Origin: Actinomycetes bacterium
GTDB lineage: Bacteria; Actinomycetota; Actinomycetes; Streptosporangiales; Streptosporangiaceae
Reading direction: 5' to 3'
NCBI GenBank assembly: GCA_025964635.1
Contig: JAOPYP010000530.1
Location: forward strand, 1 to 5,378
DNA length: 5,378 nt
This document shows positions 1 to 5,378 of the stretch, piece after piece (positions within the stretch are counted from its first letter, which is position 1; each line of letters opens with the position of its first letter). The position numbers and the translations under genes are program-made. The notes below the pieces were generated by a model. That model searched no databases and was not told where the DNA came from. It saw nothing but the letters and a program-made list of their open reading frames with translations.

Positions 1-443
1 CTGGCCTCGTGGGTCACCGCGCTGCTCGCCGTGCTGGACTCGGCCGCCCTGTACCTGTCGCTGTGCCCGCAGGCGGCCCCGCAGGTTCCGGCCCGGCTCT
101 GCCTGCGCAGTGGCCTGATGTGCTTCGACCAGATCGCCCGGTCTATGGGTTTCGACGTGCCGGGAGAACCCGATGTCGCCGCGGGGATCAGCCTGACCTA
201 CGGGGAGTACCTCGAGGCCATCATCCGGCTCGGCGAGGTGAACTTCCCGATCGAGCGCGATGCGGCCGAGGCCTGGCCGAGTTTTGTGGGCTGGCGGGTC
301 AACTATGAGCGGGCCGCCTACGCGATAGCCGCCACCGTGGACGTGGTGCCCGCCTTGTGGTCCGGGCCCGGCGCCACGCGACGGCACCCATTCCGCCGCT
401 GCGCCCGATGCCCGGGGAGACAGACTCTGCGGCAGCCGGCTAG
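1..443 (+). pseudogene. C-terminal end of an ion-channel-like membrane protein, apparently frameshifted
   Basis: The 5' part lies outside the window. Reading from base 1 gives a hydrophobic stretch (LASWVTALLAVLDSAALYLSL, cut here by one residue), probably the end of a membrane helix. A soluble tail follows with LCLRSGLMCF, ISLTYGEYLEAI and FVGWRVNYERAAYAIA. From memory, this pattern matches the cytoplasmic tail of actinobacterial membrane proteins annotated as hypothetical or potassium/ion-channel-like. Channel function is inferred only from that resemblance, since no pore motif is in view. The frame reads PALWSGP to base 369. It then has no stop until 1369-1371, which would carry it antisense through the whole SDR gene. 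Moving to the -1 frame at 369 gives RRHATAPIPPLRPMPG and a TAG at 441-443, a plausible family-like proline-rich end that is convergent with the SDR stop 10 bases away. One missing C in the GGGCCC run (364-369) explains this, either as a real mutation or as a sequencing error. Confidence 0.55.
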
Positions 444-453
444 GGCTCCCGGG

Positions 454-1209
454 CTACACGGCGGTGAAGCCGCCGTCTACGGGGATGACCGCGCCGTGGA
501 TGTTGGCGGCGTCGTCGCTGGCCAGGAACACGGCGGTCGCGCCGATCTGGGCCGGGGTGCTGTAGGCGCGGGACGGCAGGGTGGCGATCAGCGGGTCCAG
601 GAAGTCCCGGTGCGCCTGGGTGATCTCCGTCAGCGTGGGTCCCGGGGCGATCGCGTTCACCCGGATGCCGGCCGGGCCGTACTCGGCGGCCAGGGCCCGG
701 GTCAGGCCGTGGATCGCGGACTTCGTGGTGCCGTACAGCGCCGTCTTGGCCATCCCGCTGGTCCCGTTGATGGAGCCCATGTTGATGACCACGCCGCCGC
801 CGCGCTCGGCCATCGCCGGGACCAGCGCCGCGGTGAGCAGGATCGGCGCCTTGACGCTGACCGCGAGGGCCGCGTCGATCATGGCCTCGGTGGTGTCCGT
901 GGTGGAGGTCTGGCCGACCAGGTAGGCCGCGTTGTTGACCAGGATGTCGATGGGGCCGCCCGCGAGTTCGGCCGCGCGGGCCGCCAGCCGGGTGACGGTG
1001 CCCGCCCCGCCGGCCAGGTCGGCGGCGAGGAAGGCGGCCGCCCCGCCCGCGCGGGTGATGCCGTCCACCACCCGGCCCCCGCGGTCCGCGTCCCGGCCGT
1101 GCACGATCACCAGTGCGCCCGCGGCCGCCAGGGCCTGCGCGACTCCCTGGCCGATTCCGCTGGTCGCCCCTGTGACCAGCGCGGTCCGGCCCTTCAGCTC
1201 AGTACTCAT
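454..1209 (-). CDS. SDR-family NAD(P)-dependent oxidoreductase
   Basis: A complete 251-residue classical short-chain dehydrogenase/reductase, the usual length for this cytosolic family. It has a Rossmann fold with the cofactor glycine motif TGATSGIG (13-20), an Asp in AADL (64), NNAA (92-95), catalytic Ser146 (GSINGTSG), Tyr159 and Lys163 (YGTTK), and a C-terminal PG-P-T segment at 189-194. The Arg in HGR (39), just after beta-strand 2, suggests a preference for NADP(H). The fourth catalytic residue, normally Asn in VNxK, reads Ser118 (VSVK). The start is ATG at 1209: GGGAG at 1221-1217 lies seven bases upstream and MSTELKG fits the family N-terminus. An in-frame TTG at 1245 lies inside a palindrome and is unlikely to be used. 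The gene diverges from the TetR gene across two palindromes, so it is a probable target of that repressor. The substrate cannot be read from the sequence; a small carbonyl or alcohol compound, possibly related to the repressor's ligand, is inference. Confidence 0.93.
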   Translation of the reverse strand: MSTELKGRTALVTGATSGIGQGVAQALAAAGALVIVHGRDADRGGRVVDGITRAGGAAAFLAADLAGGAGTVTRLAARAAELAGGPIDILVNNAAYLVGQTSTTDTTEAMIDAALAVSVKAPILLTAALVPAMAERGGGVVINMGSINGTSGMAKTALYGTTKSAIHGLTRALAAEYGPAGIRVNAIAPGPTLTEITQAHRDFLDPLIATLPSRAYSTPAQIGATAVFLASDDAANIHGAVIPVDGGFTAV

Positions 1210-1216
1210 GTCGGGT

Positions 1217-1221
1217 CTCCC
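1217..1221 (-). promoter_or_regulatory. Ribosome binding site of the SDR gene
   Basis: The minus strand reads GGGAG, seven bases before the ATG at 1209. It decides the start in favour of MSTELKG over the upstream TTG at 1245. Confidence 0.65.
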
Positions 1222-1227
1222 GGAAAA

Positions 1228-1245
1228 TTGGACTGTATAGTTCAA
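1228..1245. promoter_or_regulatory. Palindrome 1, putative TetR operator
   Basis: TTGGACTGTATAGTTCAA is a 7-4-7 inverted repeat with one mismatch between the arms. It agrees with palindrome 2 at 12 of 18 aligned positions, sharing the pattern TGGACYGTNNAGTYCA. It lies in the divergent SDR/tetR region and covers the TATAGT -10 candidate for tetR. It is also just downstream of the candidate start point for SDR transcription. Size and symmetry suit a TetR dimer. Assigning it to this regulator is inference from position and from its duplication. Confidence 0.6.
1236..1241 (+). promoter_or_regulatory. Candidate -10 element for tetR-secA2
   Basis: TATAGT matches the TATAAT consensus at five of six positions and stands out in very GC-rich DNA. 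No convincing -35 lies 16-18 bases upstream, so this would be a weak or activator-independent actinobacterial-type promoter. It would start transcription near 1248 and give a leader of about 108 bases before the tetR ATG. The element lies inside palindrome 1, which suggests direct autorepression. Confidence 0.35.
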
Positions 1246-1254
1246 ACAGCGGGA

Positions 1255-1283
1255 AGCGTATGGCGGGAAAAGTGGACCGTCAA
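1255..1283 (-). promoter_or_regulatory. Candidate promoter for the SDR gene
   Basis: The minus strand carries TTGACG (1283-1278, five of six to TTGACA), a 17-base spacer, then TACGCT (1260-1255), which keeps the key T, A and final T of the -10 box. Transcription would start near 1248, about 39 bases before the ATG. The -35 box lies within palindrome 2 and the start point abuts palindrome 1, so repressor on either site could block it. This is inferred from motif matching only. Confidence 0.4.
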
Positions 1284-1290
1284 GTCCACT
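1271..1290. promoter_or_regulatory. Palindrome 2, putative TetR operator
   Basis: AGTGGACCGTCAAGTCCACT is a perfect 7-bp inverted repeat with a 6-base spacer. Its core matches palindrome 1, and the two centres are 44 bp apart. It overlaps the -35 candidate of the SDR promoter and lies downstream of the candidate tetR start point, where bound repressor could act as a roadblock. The repressor assignment is inferred from context. Confidence 0.65.
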
Positions 1291-1346
1291 CGTCGGGCTG
1301 TGCGAGATTGGAGGCCTGCGTACGCGGGTGCGGTGAAGCTGGATGC

Positions 1347-1352
1347 GGAGGA
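1347..1352 (+). promoter_or_regulatory. Ribosome binding site of tetR
   Basis: GGAGGA lies three bases before the ATG at 1356. It is the strongest Shine-Dalgarno match in the divergent region. It decides the start against the in-frame ATG at 1260, whose extension would cover palindrome 2 and add a 32-residue sequence unlike TetR N-termini. Confidence 0.7.
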
Positions 1353-1355
1353 CGG

Positions 1356-2033
1356 ATGGCTACGACGCTGACCCGGAAGGGGCGGGCCACCCGGCAGCGG
1401 ATCGTGGCCGGGGCGGCGGAGCTGTTCCGGGAGCGCGGGGTGGCGGGCACGTCGCTGGACGACGTGTGCGAGGCCACCAGCACGAGCAAGAGCCAGCTGT
1501 TCCACTACTTCCCGGACGGGCGCACCCAGCTGCTCGCCGCGGTGGCCCAGCACGAGGCCGACCGGGTGCTCGAGGACCAGCAGCCCGCGCTCGACCAGCT
1601 GACGTCCTGGGCCGCCTGGCAGGCCTGGCGGGACCGGGTCGTCGAGCGTTACCGGGCCCAGGGCCAGTCGTGCCCGCTGGCCGTGCTCACCTCCCAGCTC
1701 GGGCCGGGCTCGCCGGAGCACCAGGAGGTCGTGGTCGGGCTGTTCAGCCGGTGGGAGCAGAAGATCGCCGACGGTATCCGCAGTATGCAGGCCAGCGGCC
1801 AGATCGGGTCTTCGACGGATGCGGGCCGGCGGGCGGCCGCGCTGCTGGCCGGTCTCCAGGGCGGAGTGCTGATCATGCTGGCCACGGGCGAGATCGCGCA
1901 CCTCGAAGCGGCCCTGGACGAGGGGATCGCGGCGTTGCGCAGGGTGCCAGGGGCGGCCCAGGACGGGGCCGGTGGGCCGGCCGGCCTCGACGGGCGCGGG
2001 GGCTCGGCCGCCCTGGACGGGGGCGGGGCGTGA
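1356..2033 (+). CDS. TetR/AcrR-family transcriptional repressor, LmrA/YxaF-like
   Basis: A 225-residue cytosolic DNA-binding protein. The N-terminal helix-turn-helix spans about residues 12-52: it begins with TRQRIVAGAAELFRERG, then SLDDVCEATSTSKSQLFHYF, with the hallmark hydrophobic-aromatic HYF at 50-52. The C-terminal ligand/dimer domain carries an ALDQLTSWAAWQAWRD stretch, CPLAVLTSQLG and LQGGVLIMLATGEIAHLEAAL. These recall the LmrA/YxaF-type TetR subfamily, in which a small ligand is thought to release the repressor from DNA. After residue 196 the protein ends in a Gly/Ala/Asp-rich tail of three 9-residue repeats, probably disordered. The gene is divergent from the SDR gene, with two palindromes between them, and overlaps secA2 by four bases. 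Autoregulation and control of both neighbours are inferred from this layout. The ligand is unknown. Confidence 0.93.
   Translation: MATTLTRKGRATRQRIVAGAAELFRERGVAGTSLDDVCEATSTSKSQLFHYFPDGRTQLLAAVAQHEADRVLEDQQPALDQLTSWAAWQAWRDRVVERYRAQGQSCPLAVLTSQLGPGSPEHQEVVVGLFSRWEQKIADGIRSMQASGQIGSSTDAGRRAAALLAGLQGGVLIMLATGEIAHLEAALDEGIAALRRVPGAAQDGAGGPAGLDGRGGSAALDGGGA
1944..2024 (+). repeat. Three 27-bp tandem repeats encoding the TetR tail
   Basis: Three in-frame 27-base units (1944-1970, 1971-1997, 1998-2024) encode VPGAAQDGA, GGPAGLDGR and GGSAALDGG. The last two are the closest pair; the first is degenerate. The strand is G-rich, with runs of three to five G at 1992-1994, 1998-2002, 2019-2023 and 2025-2028, running up to the secA2 start. 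The tail extends past the last predicted helix of the regulator and probably arose by local duplication. Confidence 0.6.
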
Positions 2034-4354
2034 GCGGGCTGCGCTCGCGGATGCGGCGCTTCCTGCAGAAGCCCGGATCGGCCAGCCTGGGCGGCTACGA
2101 GGAACTCCTGCCGGGCATCGCCGGGCGGGAGGAGGCGCTGCGCGGGCTCGATGACGCCGGTCTGACCGCGGCGGCGGCCAAGGCCACCGACGATGCGGGG
2201 ATCTGCGCGCTGGGCCGGGAGGCGGCCCGCCGGGCGCTGGGGGAGCGCCCGTTCGACGTCCAGCTGCTCGGCACGCTGGCCATGCTCTCCGGCCAGGTGG
2301 CCGAGATGGCGACCGGGGAGGGCAAGACGCTGTCCGGTGCGCTGGCCGCCGCCGGATACGTCCGCCGCGGGCACCGGGTCCAGGTCATGTCGGTCAACGA
2401 CTACCTGGCCCGGCGGGACGCCGAATGGATGGGCCCGGTGTACGACCTGCTCGGCGTCAGCGCCGGCTGGGTCACCCAGGCATCCACCCCGGACGAGCGG
2501 CGGGAGGCCTACGCCGCGGACGTCTGTTACGGGTCGGCCAATGAGATCGGTTTCGACGCGCTCCGCGACCGGCTGGCCACCAGCGTGGCCGACCTGGTCA
2601 CCGCGGAGCCGGACGTGATCCTCATCGACGAGGCCGACTCGGTGCTGGTGGACGAGGCGCTGGTGCCCCTGGTGCTGGCCGGCTCGGTCGGGGCGGCCGA
2701 CTCCGGGCGGGAGATGGCCGAGATCGCCGGGCGCCTGCTGCCCCGGCTGCACTACGAGGTGGACGACGAGCGCCGTAACGTGTTCCTCACCGACGCGGGC
2801 GCGCGCGTCGCGGAGCAGGCCCTGGGCGGGATCAACCTCTACGCCGAGCAGAACCTGGACATCCTCACCCAGCTCAACGTGGCGCTGCACGCCCGGGCCC
2901 TGCTCCAGCGGGACGTGGACTACCTCGTCCGGGACGACCGGATTCACCTGATCAGCGCCTCGCGCGGCCGGGTGGCCCGGCGGCAGCGCTGGCCGGACGG
3001 CCTGCACGCGGCGGTCGAGGCCAAGGAGGGGCTGCGGGCCAGCGAGAGCGGCCAGATCCTGGACAGCATCACGATCCAGGCGCTGGTCCGGCGGTACCCG
3101 GTGGCCTGCGGGATGACGGGCACCGCGGTAGCGGTGGGCGAGCAGCTCCGCGAGTTCTACGGGCTGGAGATCGCGGTGATCCCCCCGAACCTGCCCTGCG
3201 TGCGCGAGGACGAGCCGGACCGGCTCTACCGCACCGCCGCGGAGAAGGAGGACGCGGTCGTCAGCCAGGTGGCCGATACCCACGCGACCGGCCGCCCGGT
3301 CCTGATCGGCACGCTCGACGTGGCCGAATCCGAGCGGCTCGCGGCCCGGATGAGCCAGGCCGGGCTCGGCTGCGTGGTGCTGAACGCCAAGAACGACGCG
3401 CACGAGGCGGCGGTCGTCGCCGAGGCCGGCGCGCTGGGAGCGATCACGGTCTCCACCCAGATGGCCGGCCGGGGCACCGACATCCGGCTCGGCGGCAGCC
3501 ACGGGGACGGCGGAAGCAGCCCGGGCGGCCATGACCAGGTGGCGGGGCTGGGCGGGCTCCTGGTGATCGGCATGGGCCGGCACGCCAGCAGCCGGCTGGA
3601 CGACCAGCTCCGCGGCCGGTCCGGGCGCCAGGGCGACCCAGGCGGCTCCGTCTTCTTCCTCAGCCTGGACGACGAGCTGATCACCACGTGCGTGCCGGAC
3701 GCCCCGCCGGTGCCGGACGCCGGGCCGGACGGCCGGGTGACCGACCCCAAGGCGGACTGGACCGTCGGCCACGCGCAGCGGGTCGCCGAAGGGGTGCACC
3801 TGCAGATCCACCGGGACACCTGGCGCTACAACACGCTCCTTGAGGACCAGCGGCGCACCGTGCTGGAGCACCGCGGCGGACTGCTGCGGACGGACATCGC
3901 GCTGCGCACGCTGGCGGAGTCCTTCCCGGAGCGGACCGCGAGCCTGCGCGAGACCGTGCCCGAGAACGTGCTCACCGAGGCGGCCCGGCAGATCAGCCTG
4001 GCCCAGCTGGACCACGCCTGGGCCGAGTACCTGGCCCAGGCGGCCGACCTGCGCGAAGGCATCAACCTGCGGGCGCTCGGGCACGGCCCGAACCCGTTCG
4101 GCGCGGCGCTGAACCCGCTGGAGGAGTACAACCGCGAGATGACCCGGCTGTTCAGCCAGTTCCGCGACGACGTCACCGCGCTGACCGGGCACGCCTTCCG
4201 GACCGTCACGATCACGGCCGACGGGGCCGACCTGGCCGCCGGCGGGCTGGCCCGGCCCAGCGCCACCTGGACCTACGTGGTGCAGGACAACCCGTTCGGG
4301 ACCGATTTCGGCCGCGCGGTGAAGTCGATCAGCCGGATGCTCGGCCGGCGCTGA
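2030..4354 (+). CDS. secA2: Accessory Sec translocase ATPase SecA2
   Basis: A 774-residue SecA-type motor that uses ATP to drive a subset of proteins through the SecYEG channel at the inner membrane. Visible elements are Walker A MATGEGKT (93-100), Walker B DEAD (200-203), a preprotein-crosslinking region (about 215-340) ending in RWPDGLHAAVEAKEG, GMTGT (361-365), MAGRGTDIRLGG from 478, and the arginine-finger region QLRGRSGRQGDPG from 526. Helical scaffold and wing sequence follows, from HAQRVAEG at 581. The C-terminus LARPSATWTYVVQDNPF (740-756) closely follows what I recall of mycobacterial SecA2. As in that family, the protein is shorter than housekeeping SecA and lacks the cysteine-rich zinc-binding tail that contacts SecB and lipid. 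The GTG start makes a GTGA overlap with the tetR stop, and the upstream sequence is only a G-rich run, so translation is probably coupled to tetR. ATG at 2051 (residue 8) is an alternative start. No SecY2 or glycoprotein-export partner is in view, so the cargo is unknown. Confidence 0.95.
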   Translation: MSGLRSRMRRFLQKPGSASLGGYEELLPGIAGREEALRGLDDAGLTAAAAKATDDAGICALGREAARRALGERPFDVQLLGTLAMLSGQVAEMATGEGKTLSGALAAAGYVRRGHRVQVMSVNDYLARRDAEWMGPVYDLLGVSAGWVTQASTPDERREAYAADVCYGSANEIGFDALRDRLATSVADLVTAEPDVILIDEADSVLVDEALVPLVLAGSVGAADSGREMAEIAGRLLPRLHYEVDDERRNVFLTDAGARVAEQALGGINLYAEQNLDILTQLNVALHARALLQRDVDYLVRDDRIHLISASRGRVARRQRWPDGLHAAVEAKEGLRASESGQILDSITIQALVRRYPVACGMTGTAVAVGEQLREFYGLEIAVIPPNLPCVREDEPDRLYRTAAEKEDAVVSQVADTHATGRPVLIGTLDVAESERLAARMSQAGLGCVVLNAKNDAHEAAVVAEAGALGAITVSTQMAGRGTDIRLGGSHGDGGSSPGGHDQVAGLGGLLVIGMGRHASSRLDDQLRGRSGRQGDPGGSVFFLSLDDELITTCVPDAPPVPDAGPDGRVTDPKADWTVGHAQRVAEGVHLQIHRDTWRYNTLLEDQRRTVLEHRGGLLRTDIALRTLAESFPERTASLRETVPENVLTEAARQISLAQLDHAWAEYLAQAADLREGINLRALGHGPNPFGAALNPLEEYNREMTRLFSQFRDDVTALTGHAFRTVTITADGADLAAGGLARPSATWTYVVQDNPFGTDFGRAVKSISRMLGRR

Positions 4355-4424
4355 TGACCCGGCGCTGATTAGCCAGGGCTGATGACCCGGCAGTGATTGG
4401 CCAGCACTGATTAGCCAGCACTGA
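4351..4424. repeat. 14-bp degenerate tandem repeat between convergent genes
   Basis: Units begin at 4351, 4365, 4379, 4393, 4407 and 4421, exactly 14 bases apart. Two forms alternate at first: CTGATGACCCGGCG (units 1 and 3) and CTGATTAGCCAGGG (units 2 and 5, with unit 4 as variant GTGATTGGCCAGCA). Unit 6 keeps only CTGA before merging into decarboxylase coding sequence. The secA2 TGA (4352-4354) is in unit 1 and the decarboxylase TAA (TTA at 4411-4413 on the plus strand) is in unit 5. The stretch between the two stops holds no other gene. It has no GC-rich hairpin followed by a T-run, so no intrinsic terminator is evident. Confidence 0.8.
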
Positions 4425-5378
4425 GCAGCTCCGCGGCCCGGTCGCGGACGTCGTCGAGCAGGCCCGCGGCCCGGGCGCTGGTCAGGCCCGGGTTCACGAT
4501 GCAGGCGCGCAGGGCGAACGACCCGTCCACGGTGGTGCCGGCCAGGAACGTCCGGCCGCCGAGCTGGACGGCCTTGAGCACGGCCTGGTTGTGCCCGTCC
4601 AGCCGGTCCGGGTCCATCCCGCCGGGCCGGTGCCGGAAACAGACCACGCTGAGTCCGCTGGCCAGCAGCTCGAAGTCCGCCGACGCCGCGACGGCACGCC
4701 GCAGTTCCGCCGCCGTGGCCAGGTCGGCGGCGATCAGCCGCCGGTAGCCGTCCCGGCCCAGGTGGCGCAGCTGCATCCAGATCTTCAGCGCCCGGAACGG
4801 GCGGGTCTGCTCGAGCCCGTACTCAGACAACCACACCGGGCCGCCGGGCCCGTCCTCGTCCCCGTCGGTCCGCAGGTAGGCGGGCACCAGGCTGAACGTG
4901 TCGCGGGCCATGGCGCCGTCCCGGAGCAGCACCAGGCCGGCGTCCACCGGCGCGTAGAGCCATTTGTGCGCGTCGACCGCGAGGCTGTCCGCCCGGGCCA
5001 GGCCGTCGCGGGCCGCCTGGTACCCGTCCAGCAGCAGGACCGGCGGGGCCCCGTAGGCGCCGTCCACGTGCAGCCACAGGCCGTGCCGGGCGCAGGTATC
5101 GGCGATCTCGGCCAGCGGGTCGATCGCGCCGGTGTTGGTGGTGCCGGCGGTGGCGACCACCGCGACCGCGAGTTTCCCGGCGTCCCGGTCGAGCGTGACC
5201 AGCCGCTCGAGCTCGCCCGGCCGCATCCGGTGGTCCGGGTCCGAGGGCACCACCCGGATGCAGGCCGAGCCGAGGCCGAGCACCTCGGCTGCCTTGGTGA
5301 CGCAGCTGTGGCTCTCGGTGCCCGCGTAGAGCACCAGGCGGCCGGCCAGCCCGGCCAGCCCGTCCCGGCGGTCGTCGG
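4411..5378 (-). CDS. Group II PLP-dependent amino-acid decarboxylase, N-terminus outside the window
   Basis: The last 322 codons or so of a gene entering from the right edge; family members are usually about 450-500 residues, so the N-terminal third is missing. It is a cytosolic pyridoxal-phosphate enzyme of the aromatic-amino-acid/glutamate decarboxylase superfamily, removing the carboxyl group of an amino acid to give an amine. Visible in order are GTESHSCVTKAAEVLG, whose His corresponds to the ring-stacking His of aromatic decarboxylases, then AGTTNTGAIDPL. Next comes HVDGAYG, with the Asp that pairs with the pyridine nitrogen (codon 5062-5064), then DAHKW with the Schiff-base Lys (codon 4963-4965), and RPFRALKIWMQLRHLG. 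The stop is TAA, in the 14-bp repeats, convergent with secA2. The segment FSLVPAYLRTDGDEDGPGGPVWLSEYG replaces the mobile catalytic loop of animal enzymes (residues quoted in part: FSLVPAYL, then GPVWLSEYG) and shows no obvious Tyr there. The substrate is not determinable. Confidence 0.9.
   Translation of the reverse strand, partial: DDRRDGLAGLAGRLVLYAGTESHSCVTKAAEVLGLGSACIRVVPSDPDHRMRPGELERLVTLDRDAGKLAVAVVATAGTTNTGAIDPLAEIADTCARHGLWLHVDGAYGAPPVLLLDGYQAARDGLARADSLAVDAHKWLYAPVDAGLVLLRDGAMARDTFSLVPAYLRTDGDEDGPGGPVWLSEYGLEQTRPFRALKIWMQLRHLGRDGYRRLIAADLATAAELRRAVAASADFELLASGLSVVCFRHRPGGMDPDRLDGHNQAVLKAVQLGGRTFLAGTTVDGSFALRACIVNPGLTSARAAGLLDDVRDRAAELLSAG

Noticed and set aside
360..372. Programmed -1 ribosomal frameshift site
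   Set aside because: CGGGCCC is not a slippery heptamer in the reading frame, and no stimulatory structure is clear. A one-base deletion or a sequencing error is simpler.
441..456. Bidirectional terminator between the convergent upstream gene and SDR
   Set aside because: Only short, mismatched stems can be drawn and there is no T-tract.
1210..1245. SDR start at the TTG at 1245
   Set aside because: It would place palindrome 1 and the Shine-Dalgarno inside the coding sequence. The ATG at 1209 has good spacing and a normal SDR N-terminus.
1260..1355. N-terminal extension of TetR from the ATG at 1260
   Set aside because: It lacks a good Shine-Dalgarno, would include palindrome 2 and adds Cys/Gly-rich sequence unlike TetR proteins. 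GGAGGA before 1356 fits far better.
31..1371. Long plus-strand open frame covering the whole SDR gene
   Set aside because: Only the part to about 369 looks like protein. The rest is antisense to a well-supported SDR, and long open antisense frames are common in DNA this GC-rich.
1649..4192. 847-residue minus-strand open frame opposite tetR and secA2
   Set aside because: It is the antisense shadow of secA2, rich in Pro/Arg/His/Gly with no family resemblance and no ribosome binding site.
4351..4424. CRISPR array or intrinsic terminator
   Set aside because: The units are contiguous 14-mers with no spacers, and no GC hairpin with a T-run is present.

Overview
This is a GC-rich actinobacterial chromosomal segment. 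Codons mostly end in G or C, GTG is used as a start, and the proteins resemble actinomycete families (a mycobacterial-type SecA2, an LmrA/YxaF-like TetR regulator, an actinomycete-type PLP decarboxylase). The genus cannot be fixed from the sequence. I see no mobile element, CRISPR array, tRNA or rRNA. Five protein genes are visible, and two of them run off the window edges.

Layout: (1) 1-443, plus strand: the C-terminal end of a membrane protein of an actinobacterial ion-channel-like family, with an apparent one-base frameshift near 369. (2) 454-1209, minus strand: a complete short-chain dehydrogenase/reductase (SDR). (3) 1210-1355: a divergent regulatory region with two related palindromes that look like TetR operators, overlapping candidate promoters in both directions. 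(4) 1356-2033, plus strand: a TetR-family repressor. (5) 2030-4354, plus strand: secA2, an accessory Sec translocase ATPase whose GTG start overlaps the TetR stop by four bases. (6) 4351-4424: six exact-period 14-bp degenerate tandem repeats between convergent genes, holding both genes' stop codons. (7) 4411-5378, minus strand: the C-terminal two thirds or so of a group II PLP-dependent amino-acid decarboxylase.

The most coherent unit is SDR <- operators -> tetR-secA2. The repressor probably autoregulates and controls the divergent SDR. Because secA2 is translationally coupled to tetR, an export ATPase appears to sit under the same ligand-responsive switch as a redox enzyme. In mycobacteria, as I recall, secA2 has a different neighbourhood. 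The observations most worth checking are this linkage, the paired operators, the stop-codon-bearing 14-bp repeats and the frameshifted upstream gene. Nothing here proves a wholly new system.
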